A DNA stretch of 64,000 bases. Origin: Microvirga ossetica. GTDB taxonomy: Bacteria > Pseudomonadota > Alphaproteobacteria > Rhizobiales > Beijerinckiaceae. The stretch covers positions 682,001-746,000 of the forward strand of contig NZ_CP016619.1 in assembly GCF_002741015.1 (NCBI RefSeq), read 5' to 3'. Below the pieces are notes generated by a model. The model was given only the letters and a program-made list of their open reading frames with translations. It was not told the origin of the DNA and did not search any database. The stretch's first letter is position 1. Each line of letters starts with the position of its first letter. The translations under genes and the position numbers were made by a program. Positions 27,502-36,805 of the stretch are shown piece after piece.

Positions 27502-27657
27502 GAGATGTCTCCGTGTGAGGAGGCCCAGCACAGCGACGCCACCCTCCTGCCAAGCTGGCCTTCTCAGGCAACGCCGTGTGGGACCGCATGTTCCTGGGCA
27601 AGCCGATCCGCGGCGCCTAAGCTTGGATCACTCTGACCAGCAACCGGAGCCGCCGGG

Positions 27658-27906
27658 ATGATGAAGAGGCAGACGCTTGCCATCGCAGATGTCTATGTGC
27701 CGGTGCGGCGGCGGCAAACGCTTGATCCGCACAAGGTTGCAGCCCTTGCCGAGAGCATCATGGAGAAGGGGCAGCAGGCGCCCATTCTCGTGCGACCCGA
27801 TGGCACGCGGTTTGTTCTGGTCGAAGGCTTGCATCGGCTGGAAGCCTGCAAGGCTCTCGGCGAGGCGACGATCGCTGCCTACTTCGTTCAGGCCCGTCAG
27901 CGTTGA
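27658..27906 (+). CDS. Stand-alone ParB-like N-terminal (CTPase/nuclease-fold) domain
   Basis: An 82-residue protein: IADVYVPVRRRQTLDPHKVA, then ESIMEKGQQAPILVRPDG and VEGLHRLEACKALGE. The last carries the G-x-H-R-L signature of the ParB/sulfiredoxin-like fold (box II). No HTH or C-terminal dimer domain follows, so it is not a partition ParB. Single-domain versions act as DNA-modification or chaperone-like adaptors in some systems, but no role can be assigned. Second ATG of two could be the start. Confidence 0.8.
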   Translation: MMKRQTLAIADVYVPVRRRQTLDPHKVAALAESIMEKGQQAPILVRPDGTRFVLVEGLHRLEACKALGEATIAAYFVQARQR

Positions 27907-28135
27907 TCCGCAGGAGGCCGGAGAGGCTTGAGGAATATTCCCCCGCGACGCGGACGGGGCGGCGCTGGAGCCCTTGTCCGAGCGAAGCGCAAGACAGGCT
28001 GCCGGGATCGGTGATGAGGATATCCTCCTGCGGTCCCGCCATTGCCCATGGCGACAGAATCAGAATCCCTGGTCCTCCCTCGTTGCAGTCTGGCAAATGA
28101 GCGGCTGAACGTTACGGTGAACTGGCCTTCGCCCT

Positions 28136-28957
28136 TCAGATCCGGGCCAGCAGTTCCGCTTTCTTGGCGGCAAACTCCTCATCCGTCAGCACACCGTTCT
28201 TGTGCAGCTCGGCAAGGCGCTCGAGCGTGGCAAAGATGTCCTCTGAGGAAAATTGGGACGACTTCAGCGGCGCGGCGCCGGCCGTCATCGAAGCCACACG
28301 CTCGGGCTCGGATGCTAATCCTCCCCGGGTTGTGTCAGGGGTGGATGAGCGGCGCCCCGCTTCCACCACCGGCAGGTCATGAAGCCGAACGAGACCGTGC
28401 TGGCTCACGAACCGCAGAGATTGGTCCGCACCCTGTTGCTGGGACACTCCAGCAATAAGGTGATCCCGAGTGTCGTAGAGGGTGATCTGCCCGCTCCGCT
28501 CGATCGCAAGCCGGTGCGCTGCCGGGAAGATCGCGTAGCGCAGGTCGTCCTGAGATCCGGCAGACGATGGTTGGCCCAGCTCCGGTGGCCACCACATCCC
28601 CGACGGGGAGGCTGCTCCTGCCACGAACAGGCTCACACCCGGCGCGCTCGGCTGCGGGTGTGCCTGCGAGCTGGTCGCCGCCATAATGGATGGCTGCTGG
28701 CGCAGGAGTGCGGCCAGCTCGGTGCAAAGGGCATCCACGCGGGCCTTCAGGCCATGGTCGAACAGGCTGCCCACCATTGTCATGCCACCCTGCGTCCACT
28801 GACCCATCCCGCCGAGCTCAGGATGGTTGAACTGCGCCATGGTGCCGTGACCCACCACCAGCGCACGAAGCAAGGTTAGAACAGCATCGACACTGACCCT
28901 ATGCCGCTGGGCGGCGTCCGTGACAATCTGCTGACCTTCAGGGGTGAGTTCATGCAT
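28136..28957 (-). CDS. SHOCT-domain protein
   Basis: A 273-residue protein ending in a SHOCT helix-turn pair: LERLAELHKNGVLTDEEFAA-KKAELL. Residues 1-60 look like a helical regulatory domain (MHELTPEGQQIVTDAAQRHR); the middle is low-complexity. Residues about 140-200 (LRYAIFPAAHRLAIERSGQI) may form a beta fold. SHOCT domains (about 30 residues) are found at termini of oligomerising or membrane-linked proteins; the biochemical role is unknown. Start chosen at Met 28957 because the upstream 20 residues look unrelated. Confidence 0.75.
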   Translation of the reverse strand: MHELTPEGQQIVTDAAQRHRVSVDAVLTLLRALVVGHGTMAQFNHPELGGMGQWTQGGMTMVGSLFDHGLKARVDALCTELAALLRQQPSIMAATSSQAHPQPSAPGVSLFVAGAASPSGMWWPPELGQPSSAGSQDDLRYAIFPAAHRLAIERSGQITLYDTRDHLIAGVSQQQGADQSLRFVSQHGLVRLHDLPVVEAGRRSSTPDTTRGGLASEPERVASMTAGAAPLKSSQFSSEDIFATLERLAELHKNGVLTDEEFAAKKAELLARI

Positions 28958-29287
28958 CACAGGACGTGCCCGAGGTTGGGTGGCGGCAAAGATGAGCACA
29001 CGGCTCCCAGTGAACATACCGGCACCTGAAGGGGCTCGCCAGCCTGCATTGGGGGCTGGCTCAGGCGTCTATCGGCGGGCGTGGGATCCTCCTGACCGGC
29101 GGATCCAGGCGGCATAGCGCGGGTTGCACTTTGACACCTCATCGCAGGCCTCGGCTCGGCCTGGGGCCTTGTTCCCATCAACAGGCCTTACTTGTCTCGA
29201 CCCCTGATCTCGCCAGTCCCCGCGAACTCGTGAGTTTCCAACCTCAGCGGTCGGCGCATAAATGAGCTGTTCGATCCGTTCGCGGGA

Positions 29288-30323
29288 ATGATGCACCTCG
29301 GAAAGCCGTTCCGGTCCTTAGCTCTTGTCGGCCTTGCCACCGCCGGTCTGGTCCCGTCGCCGTGCCTTGGCCAAATCGCCCACACCGCACCAGGAGCCCG
29401 CGTTGCGGCGTTCGCCCGTGTGCCGACCGCCCGCGCCATGGCCGTCTGCGGTGATGCGCTTTACATCGGCACCAAAGGCAACACGGACTATGGCGTCCCT
29501 CTGGCAGGTGGGCCTGCCGTGCGGGCCGCGTCCGGGCTCGTCGCGCCCAACGGCGTCGCTTGCTTGGGGAACAGACTCTATGTTGCTTCGCGCGACCGCG
29601 TCTCGACTTTCACACCCGTGCCTGGCGGCAGACTGGCCAACCGAGCCGACTTGCCGATCAGGCTGCCGAACCAAGCCCACCACGGCTTGCGCTACATTCA
29701 AGCCGGGCCAGACGGTCGGCTGTACATTTCGATCGGCTCACCGTGCAACATTTGCCAGCCCGAGGGTCTGCAGGGGACGATCATCAGCATCAGCCCAAAC
29801 GGTGGGGACCTCCGGCGCATGGCCTGGGGCATCCGCAACTCGGTCGGCTTCGACTGGAATGGCGGGATTATGTATTTCACCGACAATGGCGCGGACGGGA
29901 TGGGCGACGACACACCGCCTGACGAGCTCAACGAACTGCAGCCGGGCGCCTTCTATGGCTTTCCGTATTTCGGCGGTCGGGTGCGGTTGCGCGGCTTCGA
30001 GGCGGCGGCTCCGCCCGCGCCACAATCCCCACCCGCGTATGAGTTCCAGGCCCATGTGGCCACGCTTGGGGTTCACTTCTATCGCGGTGCCATGTTTCCG
30101 GAGTTGCGCGGCGAAGCGCTGATTGCCGAACACGGGAGCTGGAACCGCAGCATCCCGGTCGGGTACCAGGTTGTGCGGCTGCGTGTGGGCAGCAGCCGCT
30201 CCGGCAACGGGCAGAGCTTCCTGAGCGGTGTTGGACGTCCGGTTGACGTCAAGGAACTTGCCGGATGGATCGATTGTCGTCTCTGATGACGCGGGCGACC
30301 GGATCTGGCGCGTAAGTCGCTGA
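29288..30323 (+). pseudogene. Sorbosone dehydrogenase-like beta-propeller protein with a 3' frameshift
   Basis: A 6-bladed quinoprotein-like propeller with signal-type start MMHLGKPFRSLALVGLATAG. Conserved blocks include GLRYIQAGPDGRLYISIGSPCN, WGIRNSVGFDW and IAEHGSWNRSIPVGY, typical of PQQ-dependent sugar (L-sorbosone-type) dehydrogenases. After VDVKEL an extra base near 30254 shifts the frame, so translation ends at 30286. In the restored frame it continues PDGSIVVSDDAGDRIWRVSR to TGA 30321. The missing 20 residues close the last blade; the product may be unstable. A sequencing error would equally explain it. Confidence 0.7.
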
Positions 30324-30622
30324 GCCAACCACAAGAACGCGGAATACGACGGAAGCATCGATAGCATTCGGAGATGTCCCGCCGCCACAGACTTCTTGTC
30401 GGAAAAGGTCTTCAACGGAATTCGCTCTCTGGGATGAGGTGAGTCCTAACGTCTTACCTGTCTTCTGCCAGATGGGGAGCTTAAGGATCTTTGGGGCAGC
30501 GGTGCTAGGACTGGTGTCGAAGGCCGATCCTGAGCCTGATCAACCGCGTGACCGAACGGCATTCAAGACAACACGCTGCAGGATGCCGCACAATGTCTCA
30601 TGCTCCCTGATCTGACTGCGTT
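30324..30622. other. Intergenic with one copy of the recurring motif
   Basis: GACTTCTTGTCGGAAAA at 30390-30406 is a variant of the motif at 19025. No gene. Confidence 0.45.
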
Positions 30623-30826
30623 TTATGTCCCCTGGGCGTGCTGCACTTTCTTGATGAGTTCTTCAAGCGCAGGACCAGGTCCCTCGTCATGTTGGGTCAG
30701 ATAGACAGCCGCTTTCCCCAAGCTCGTGAAGTCGGCCTGCTGAAAATCCTCTGGCGTGTACGAGGCCAAGATCTCAAGCGCCAGATCTTCCGCCAAGGCT
30801 CGGATCAGCTCGACTTCGGGGGTCAT
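30623..30826 (-). CDS. Small acidic protein, unknown function
   Basis: A 67-residue protein starting MTPEVELIRALAEDLALEIL with a helical N-half and ending KKVQHAQGT. No motif recognised. The start at Met is favoured over an upstream Met because the intervening residues look non-coding. Weak ribosome site. Confidence 0.5.
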   Translation of the reverse strand: MTPEVELIRALAEDLALEILASYTPEDFQQADFTSLGKAAVYLTQHDEGPGPALEELIKKVQHAQGT

Positions 30827-31009
30827 GCTGGATCTCACATTCTGCTGCCGCAGCTTACCAGCACAGTTCCATTCCAGCCAGTCCTCGTCAGGCCACACCG
30901 GCTGGGCAACAGCCCAAAACAGCCCTTACCTGCTTGATCCAGCACCACGGGCTTAATCGCTCGACTGAACTGGCCCAGGCGCCGACCACATTGTGCGAAC
31001 ACCAGGAGC

Positions 31010-31828
31010 TCAGAAATCTGATCCCATCACTTCCTCGGTGGTCACACGAAAATCCACCAGAGTGCTGGGACCAAAGGTGAGGGTCAGCGGCACGTCGGCA
31101 GCATCGCGGCCGCGGGCGATCAGGATCCGGCCGATGCGAGGATCATTGTTGCGGGGATCGAACGTGTGCCACCGCCCACCCAGAAAGACCTCGATCCAGG
31201 CGGCAAAGTCCTGAGGCGCATGCGGCGGCGGCAGGCCGATGTCGCTGATGTAACCAGTACAATAGCGCGCCGGAATGTTGAGGCATCGGCAGAACGTGAG
31301 CGCCAGATGAGCATAATCACGACATACGCCTTGCTTCTCCTCAAACGCCTCGAATGCCGTACGTGTCGCGCGCGAGTGCTCGTAGCCGAAGGTGATATGA
31401 TCGTGCACGTAGTCGCAGATGGCCTGGACGCGGGGCCAGCCCAACGGAGCTGATCCAAAGAGGCTCCAGGCGACGTCGGAGAGACGATCCGTCTCGCAGT
31501 AGCGGCTGCCCAACAGGTAAAGCAGGGTCTCTGCGGGAAGGTTCTGGATTTGGACCTGCTCGGCACCTGGATCTGCTGAATCCCAACGACCGCTGTCGCG
31601 GACCACGGTTTCGGTTTTGAGGGTGATCGTACCAGCCGGGGCAACGAGTCGGTTGCACCAGTTCCCGAAGCTGTCCCGGTATCCCTCCACAGGCACGGAT
31701 GGGGTTGTGATCAGGTAGTCTGGCCGCTCCAGGTCGGACACTCGCGACGAGTGCACATTGAGGATCGCGATCATGGGCGTGACTTGCCCGAGCTCGTACG
31801 TCATCTCGCAGCCGACACGGATCCGCAT
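31010..31828 (-). CDS. Transglutaminase-like (cysteine protease fold) protein
   Basis: A 272-residue protein of the bacterial transglutaminase-like family. Residues 1-130 are the N-terminal beta domain; the core has the catalytic Cys in KQGVCRDYAHL and the aspartate in WHTFDPRN. The canonical His position reads DFAAW, so Ala replaces His; in close relatives this position is often Ser or Ala, so a second site may be used. Family roles range from transglutaminase to peptidase or peptide N-glycanase-like; the substrate is unknown. Ribosome site GAGGAG precedes ATG. Cytoplasmic, no signal peptide. Confidence 0.82.
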   Translation of the reverse strand: MRIRVGCEMTYELGQVTPMIAILNVHSSRVSDLERPDYLITTPSVPVEGYRDSFGNWCNRLVAPAGTITLKTETVVRDSGRWDSADPGAEQVQIQNLPAETLLYLLGSRYCETDRLSDVAWSLFGSAPLGWPRVQAICDYVHDHITFGYEHSRATRTAFEAFEEKQGVCRDYAHLALTFCRCLNIPARYCTGYISDIGLPPPHAPQDFAAWIEVFLGGRWHTFDPRNNDPRIGRILIARGRDAADVPLTLTFGPSTLVDFRVTTEEVMGSDF

Positions 31829-31875
31829 GGTGTCTCCTCATCCACGGAGGAGGGCGAGATTTGGACTACTTTCGA

Positions 31876-32352
31876 TCAAGGCCGAACCTCGCCTGGATGG
31901 TGCCGGCAGACGCCCCGGGTATGCCTCTCGATGGCCGCCAAGGCGGCGTCAAGGGAAGCGAACGGTCTATGGTCGATGCCGGCCATGGTCTCCAGAGCAT
32001 GGCCATCCGGGAGGATTGTGAACTGCTCAGTGGGTGCTTCGGTGATCCGGCCCATGGGGCGGCCGAGCAGGTCCGTCAGGCTCCAACCTTTGCCGTCATC
32101 GGTTGGGGTCACGGTGATATCCAAGCGTGCCTCCGGTTCGCGCACGGCCCAGGAAACGGGATGAGCTGTCGGTCTCACTACTAAGGCCTGCAACCGCGCT
32201 GTGTTCCCGTTCGCTCTCAGCTTCTTTGTATCGGGCGGATCGGCGACACCCCAGCCGCTTGCGGCTACGGAGTCGTCCTGGACATGGAAGACGGTCTGAT
32301 CAGCCGCCAGCTTTTCGCCAGTCTGGAGGTCGACGCCATGCTCGACGATCAC
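31876..32352 (-). CDS. Hypothetical protein (up to 158 residues)
   Basis: Central block LDITVTPTDDGKGWSLTDLL and end ERHTRGVCRHHPGEVRP look like a real protein with an immunoglobulin-like or beta fold. The GTG at 32352 is the only long start and overlaps the plus-strand gene at 32284; a shorter start is likely. No known domain. Confidence 0.5.
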   Translation of the reverse strand: MIVEHGVDLQTGEKLAADQTVFHVQDDSVAASGWGVADPPDTKKLRANGNTARLQALVVRPTAHPVSWAVREPEARLDITVTPTDDGKGWSLTDLLGRPMGRITEAPTEQFTILPDGHALETMAGIDHRPFASLDAALAAIERHTRGVCRHHPGEVRP

Positions 32353-32496
32353 TCAGGCTTTCCGTTCCACTCCTTCCTGGCCTCGGCTCTCCTGGTCCGC
32401 CTGGATCAGGATGCGGATTTCGCCGCCGACCTGGCCGAGTGGCACAATGAAAAGCTTTATGGGGGCAGCCGCGGGACAAGGAGGCCGGGTCCATAG
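32284..32496 (+). CDS. Hypothetical small protein
   Basis: Reads MEDGLISRQLFASLEVDAML...RLDQDADFAADLAEWHNEKL. Looks globular, mildly acidic, no known motif. It overlaps the start of the convergent reading frame at 31876 by 69 bp; only one may be genuine over that stretch. Confidence 0.4.
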   Translation: MEDGLISRQLFASLEVDAMLDDHSGFPFHSFLASALLVRLDQDADFAADLAEWHNEKLYGGSRGTRRPGP

Positions 32497-32534
32497 CTTT
32501 CCCGGCACTCCTTTGTCTGGCCTGTCCAAAGAAT

Positions 32535-32558
32535 AAGCCGCCCCGTCAGGAGCGGCTT
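32535..32558 (-). terminator. Terminator of the cold-shock gene
   Basis: AAGCCGC / GCGGCTT perfect 7-bp stem with 10-base loop, 38 bases past the gene's stop; the minus strand continues TTATTCTTT. Confidence 0.75.
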
Positions 32559-32595
32559 GAAGAGCCAGCACTGAGCTGGCGTTAGATAGGCTCCA

Positions 32596-32805
32596 TCAAG
32601 CCTTCTGGAGGTTGGTTGCGGACTCTTTGCCGGAACGGCGATCAGCTTCCACCTCATAAGAAATCTTCTGGCCTTCGACGAGACCGCGCATGCCGGCGCG
32701 CTCAAGCGCTGAGGCATGGACGAACACATCCTTGCCGCCATTGTCCGGCTGGATGAAACCATAGCCCTTAGTCTCGTTATACCACTTCACAGTACCAGTC
32801 GCCAT
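32596..32805 (-). CDS. cspA: Cold-shock protein (CspA family)
   Basis: A 69-residue CspA-type OB-fold protein: [20 protein letters not shown], with RNP1 KGYGFI and RNP2 VFVHASAL. It melts RNA secondary structure and may act as an antiterminator; sequence does not tell whether it is cold-induced. The usual poly-basic C-terminus is present ([16 protein letters not shown]). It has its own terminator. Symbol is by family; several paralogues are expected in this group. Confidence 0.95.
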   Translation of the reverse strand: MATGTVKWYNETKGYGFIQPDNGGKDVFVHASALERAGMRGLVEGQKISYEVEADRRSGKESATNLQKA

Positions 32806-33224
32806 TGAATATTCCTCAAGTCCGTCAGTTGCGCTTCCGCCAAGTCATCCTGCCGCGTCTGGCCGAGAGGTCAAGCACTTGGTTACTGCTGGATCACAAC
32901 TTAAATCCTGCATCATGCGCCCAGCATGAGGCCACCGCGGCTTCGACTGCTCTGGCGCCGATTGCAACATGGAATTCTCCCATGCAAGGACTCTACCACG
33001 GCGCCGGTTGCAGGCTTTTTGTCACATACCTGTTCCGCGTCGCTTTCGCGGACGGATGTCTCATGCGCACAGAGGTCGATCCTCTAGGTCCTGATAACGG
33101 AGAACGACAACAAAGAAGATGAAGAATTTGTTAGGGTTTTGGAGAGAGTTTGATTGCCGTCGTGACGAACCAATTCGCCTTATCTTCGCAGTAGAGCTTG
33201 CGCCTCCAGCAAAAGGCAACGCGC

Positions 33225-33407
33225 ATGAGCAAGACGAAGCCCGACATCAATCATTCCCTGCATCCTGCTTTAGAAGAACTGCGGCAAATCCTTGCCAGAG
33301 AGCAGACGTTGGAGGCGTTTCTAAAACGCTCTGGCTATGACCCTTCCGCACCTTCCCGACGGGTCAGGGCACGAGAGGCGAGGGAAGTGGCTGAGAAGCG
33401 GCGCTGA
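33225..33407 (+). CDS. Small helical protein, unknown function
   Basis: Sixty residues beginning MSKTKPDINHSLHPALEELR, with a helix LEELRQILAREQTLEAFLKR and a basic Arg-rich tail (RRVRAREAREVAEKRR). AAGG upstream. Soluble; possibly a nucleic-acid or membrane-surface binder. The family is not recognised. Confidence 0.5.
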   Translation: MSKTKPDINHSLHPALEELRQILAREQTLEAFLKRSGYDPSAPSRRVRAREAREVAEKRR

Positions 33408-33448
33408 CCTTTCAACCGACGCAGTTTCATAAACAGCTATGAGCAAAA

Positions 33449-33661
33449 TCAGGCTCTGGCGCGAGCTGCTAATGTCCTGCGCCATTCAAGGGCAGCAGCC
33501 TGTCTGCGCCGTCTCATAACCGGTAAGGCGACTGCGAGAGTCAGCAGGAACGCCATCGATGCAGACCAAGGGAGGATCACAGGAGACGTCCAGACAGATT
33601 GCCGATGGTTGAAGCTTCCTTCAAGCCATCGCACTGCATTCCCTAGATCCATCATGGTCAT
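33449..33661 (-). CDS. Possible small membrane protein
   Basis: About 70 residues: MTMMDLGNAVRWLEGSFNHR, then a hydrophobic helix SMAFLLTLAVALPVM and a strongly positive tail RRRRQ...ARARA. Topology suggests N-out, C-in. Low-confidence: no homologue recalled and the ribosome site is weak. Confidence 0.4.
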   Translation of the reverse strand: MTMMDLGNAVRWLEGSFNHRQSVWTSPVILPWSASMAFLLTLAVALPVMRRRRQAAALEWRRTLAARARA

Positions 33662-34320
33662 GACCCTGTTCGCGCCCTGAGGCAGTCCTTGCACTCCTGT
33701 CCCAAAGCAGCCCGAAACGGGACATCAGAGTCCTGCCTTCTTTAGAGGAGAGGGCTGATCTGACCCGCATCAGCAGACCAGCCAGAGCATGGTCGCTGGG
33801 ATATGGTTAACAGCCGTTTAAGAGAAACTCCGCCCGGCTGGGCACCAAAGAGATCTGTGGTCTCTGAGCCCGATGCGCAACGCGGCCAGTCGATTGCGCC
33901 AAGGCCACCAGCACATGGCTGTTCGCCATTTGCTTGCGCAATCAGCAGAGAAACCAAAGAGAAACTTTCCTGACATATGCTGGTGAGATCACTGATGTAG
34001 ATGTTCAGCAGATGCACCGAGGCTTTCATCAGCGGCTTCGGTGCATCTGGCGCTGCCATTGGAAGGAAGTCCTGTAGATGGAACTTGACGACAACGAAGA
34101 AGATATCAGGGACTGCCTCCTTGTGACCGCAGGCCACTTCATCGGCATCGGCATCGGCATCTCTGCCACCTATCTTCTGTGGTAGCTGCTCGCCAAAGAC
34201 CCTCGCAGATCTCGATTGGTGCGCATCGCGACCTCCTGAAGAGGCGCACCATGCCACAGCACCCGTTGCAGACTTCTTGTCAAAATCAATGGCAACGAAA
34301 TTTCCGGCCCCATCAGACGC

Positions 34321-34533
34321 ATGATCGGCGGCACCATGCCCAGTAGCAACGTCGCGGATCTGGACAGCGAGAAGCCGCGTCCCTCTATCCACATGCCCCA
34401 CTGGGCCTCGCGCTTGACGCTGCTCATATCCGATGTGAAGTTGAAGCAACTGCAGGACATCAACGGGACTGATGCTGGGGCAGAAGGGGTCGAATATGAG
34501 ACCGCCGAGTGGCCGTTCTGGTATGTGCCCTAG
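34321..34533 (+). pseudogene. Phage-type ASCH/HNH-associated protein fragment
   Basis: The reading frame carries PRPSIHMPHWASRLTLLISD, LKQLQDINGTDAGAEGVE and WPFWYVP, which match conserved blocks of ASCH-like phage proteins (pattern S-I-HMP-WASR-T-L, LQDI-x-x-x-DA-x-AEG). Both flanks are lost, so it is a remnant of a larger prophage gene. It begins next to one of the recurring GACTTCTTGTCAAAA motifs (34271). Confidence 0.5.
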
Positions 34534-34638
34534 GTTCGACCGCATAGCCTGACCGCAGTAGGTATCGAAGTACCCGTCGATCATCGCGGTCACCTTTACT
34601 ATCTACCAGTGCAACATCGACCAGATGGAGCAGGCGGC

Positions 34639-34986
34639 ATGACGCCGGAGCGCTTCGCCCTGATGCAGCTGCTGCTGAACAACGCGAAATTCGACTGGAC
34701 CTATGGCGACACGGAGTATCTGCGTGAGCCGGTCGATTTCATTCCGCGCTATCCCAAGAACAACGTCGTGGCGGATCTGCCGCGGATCAGAAAGATCGCT
34801 TTCACCCTGCATAAGGACCGTGTCGCCATGTTCGACCGCTCCGGCTCCCCGCTGACACCCTTGTTCATGATTGCCTGGGTGGAAGCGGAAGGCTATGTGA
34901 TCCAGGCTTCCGCCTTCGATGACAATGGGGATGACGTGGCGCAAGATATGATCGGTTGCCCATGCCCAAAGTGCCGGGATCGATGA
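34639..34986 (+). CDS. Hypothetical protein, 115 residues
   Basis: Begins MTPERFALMQLLLNNAKFDW; ends with a possible zinc knuckle CPCPKCRDR. Middle AMFDRSGSPLTPLFMIAWVE looks folded. The frame is preceded by AGGCGG. Unknown family; may belong to the phage debris to its left. Confidence 0.5.
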   Translation: MTPERFALMQLLLNNAKFDWTYGDTEYLREPVDFIPRYPKNNVVADLPRIRKIAFTLHKDRVAMFDRSGSPLTPLFMIAWVEAEGYVIQASAFDDNGDDVAQDMIGCPCPKCRDR

Positions 34987-35278
34987 TCAAATATGTCCCT
35001 GGGATCATTCCAGCGCCCGATCTTCCTTAAGAATGGAATGGGAAGCCATATCTGCTCTAACCCGATATCGTTCAGGCAGAAGCTGTTCTCATCCAGCCAG
35101 ACAAAGTAGCAGTATGAGATTCTCCTGTGAGAGGAGCTTGCCACGGATCAGGCTGCCAACTTCTTGTCAAAATTATCCTTATGCGAATACTATTGTAGAC
35201 GCAATATAGAGATGACACCCCTCTGCAAAGTTCAAATGGCACTCTCCTGCTTTTCGGGGTTGCAGGAGGACGTGCCGC

Positions 35279-36577
35279 ATGACGGTGGTGTCGATGAGCG
35301 CCAAGGAGTTTTCCCGGCTGGATGTGCTGATGGATTTAGAAGCCCGTCGGGTGACCGTTCGGGACGCTTGCGGCCTGCTCCGGCTCAAACGCCGACAGGT
35401 CTTCCGGCTGTTGAAGGACTTTCGCGCTCGTGGTGCGGCCAGTCTGATCTCCAAGCGGCGTGGCAAACCTGGCAACAACCGCCTGCCGCAACCGGTCCGT
35501 GATCTGGTCATGACGATCATCAAGGAGCGCTATCCAGACTTCGGTCCGACGCTGGCTACTGAGAAGCTGCGGGAGACCCATGGTTGTCCCGTGTCCCGAG
35601 AGACGGTCCGCAAATGGATGATCGAAGACGGTCTGTGGCTGGATCGCCGCCGACGGCTTCCTTCGGTTCATCAGCCACGCAATCGCCGGGAGCGCAGGGG
35701 CGAACTGATCCAGATCGACGGCTCCAAGCATTGGTGGTTCGAGAACCGTGGCCCACAATGCACGCTTCTGGCTTATATCGATGATGCCACCAGCCAGCTC
35801 ATGCATGCGGCTTTCGTGCCCTCGGAATCCACCTTCGATTATCTGCGTGAGACCCATCGATACGTCGCAGCCCATGGCCGCCCGATCGCCTTCTATTCCG
35901 ACAAGCACGCCATCTTCCGGGTCAGCAACACAGCGGCGGACGGCGGCGACGGCATGACCCAGTTCGGACGCGCCCTGCATGAGCTCAACATCGACATCCT
36001 CTGCGCCAACACGCCGGCTGCCAAGGGCCGCATCGAGCGCTCGTTCGGCACGCTCCAGGATCGCCTGGTCAAGGAGATGCGGCTTGCCGGCATATCGACG
36101 ATCGAGGCAGCCAACGCCTTCCTGCCGGGGTTCCTGGCCGATCATAACCGGCGTTTCGCCAAGGAGCCCATCAGCCCCTCGGATGCGCACCGTCCGGTGC
36201 CGCAGGACATGGTGCTGGAGGATATCTTCGCCTGGAAAGAGGAGCGCACCGTCACCCGCAATCTGACGCTCCAGTACGACAAGGTGCTGTTCCTGCTCGA
36301 GCCCACTGAGCTGACGCGCCCTCTCGCCCGCCAGCGTGTGACGGTGATCGACTATCCGGACGGACGGCTGGCGATCCGGCACAACGGGGTCGACCTGCCA
36401 TACCGCACCTATGACAAGCTGCGGCGGGTGACGCATGCGGCGATTGTCGAGAACAAGCGCCTGAGTGAGGTGCTGGCCTATGTGGCGCAGCGTCAGCAGG
36501 AGCGGGACGAGCAGCGCTCGGCCAAGGCGCCGCGCCGGCGGGGGCAGGGCGAGCGTCACATGTTCAAGACACCGTAA
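35279..36577 (+). CDS. ISNCY-type DDE transposase (second copy)
   Basis: A 432-residue transposase beginning MTVVSMSAKEFSRLDVLMDL. It shares the architecture of the protein at 24738: HTH (VRDACGLLRLKRRQVFRLLK), IQIDGSKHWWFEN for the first Asp, FYSDKHAIF for the second, GRIERSFGTLQDRLV with the Glu. The pair are diverged relatives, not recent copies. Intact. Confidence 0.9.
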   Translation: MTVVSMSAKEFSRLDVLMDLEARRVTVRDACGLLRLKRRQVFRLLKDFRARGAASLISKRRGKPGNNRLPQPVRDLVMTIIKERYPDFGPTLATEKLRETHGCPVSRETVRKWMIEDGLWLDRRRRLPSVHQPRNRRERRGELIQIDGSKHWWFENRGPQCTLLAYIDDATSQLMHAAFVPSESTFDYLRETHRYVAAHGRPIAFYSDKHAIFRVSNTAADGGDGMTQFGRALHELNIDILCANTPAAKGRIERSFGTLQDRLVKEMRLAGISTIEAANAFLPGFLADHNRRFAKEPISPSDAHRPVPQDMVLEDIFAWKEERTVTRNLTLQYDKVLFLLEPTELTRPLARQRVTVIDYPDGRLAIRHNGVDLPYRTYDKLRRVTHAAIVENKRLSEVLAYVAQRQQERDEQRSAKAPRRRGQGERHMFKTP

Positions 36578-36620
36578 GGCGCCCCGGCGGAGCAACCCCG
36601 ACCAGCTCCGCCGGGGCGCC
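36578..36620. terminator. Long perfect hairpin ending the IS transposase
   Basis: Perfect 16-bp inverted repeat GGCGCCCCGGCGGAGC / GCTCCGCCGGGGCGCC with 11-base loop right after the stop. No T-run on either strand; likely a transcriptional barrier between element and host DNA. Confidence 0.8.
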
Positions 36621-36805
36621 CTCCCCAACCGGTTTTAGACCCAGGGTGTCATGTCAACTTTGCACGCTAAGTGCCATTTCTGGATTGCGCCGAGACTATA
36701 GGTCGCTTGGCCATGTCACCGACGTGATCGACCTACCCCTTCGAGGGCTTGGCGCCGGTCCCTGACAGTCGTACCATCAGGTGTCAACGACGCGGATGAC
36801 GGCCC

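Larger units (their letters stand above)
35194..36695 (+). mobile_element. Second ISNCY/IS1202-type element (about 1.5 kb)
   Basis: Imperfect inverted termini: left TGTAGACGCAAT..AGATGACAC and right complement TCTCGGCGCAAT..AAATGGCAC. A short CTAT duplication (35190-35193 and 36696-36699) flanks the pair. The ends were inferred by matching the two termini. One complete transposase inside and a strong hairpin after it. Confidence 0.65.

Noticed and set aside
33742..34593. 283-residue minus-strand frame near the phage-type remnant
   Set aside because: The opposite strand carries a recognisable phage-type block; this frame has no domain and odd composition.
36578..36620. 16-bp perfect hairpin considered as a transposon end or attachment site
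   Set aside because: It sits directly after the transposase stop and not at the element's termini, so a terminator is simpler.
35336..36628. 430-residue minus-strand frame in the second ISNCY element
   Set aside because: Same reason as above; it mirrors the conserved transposase.
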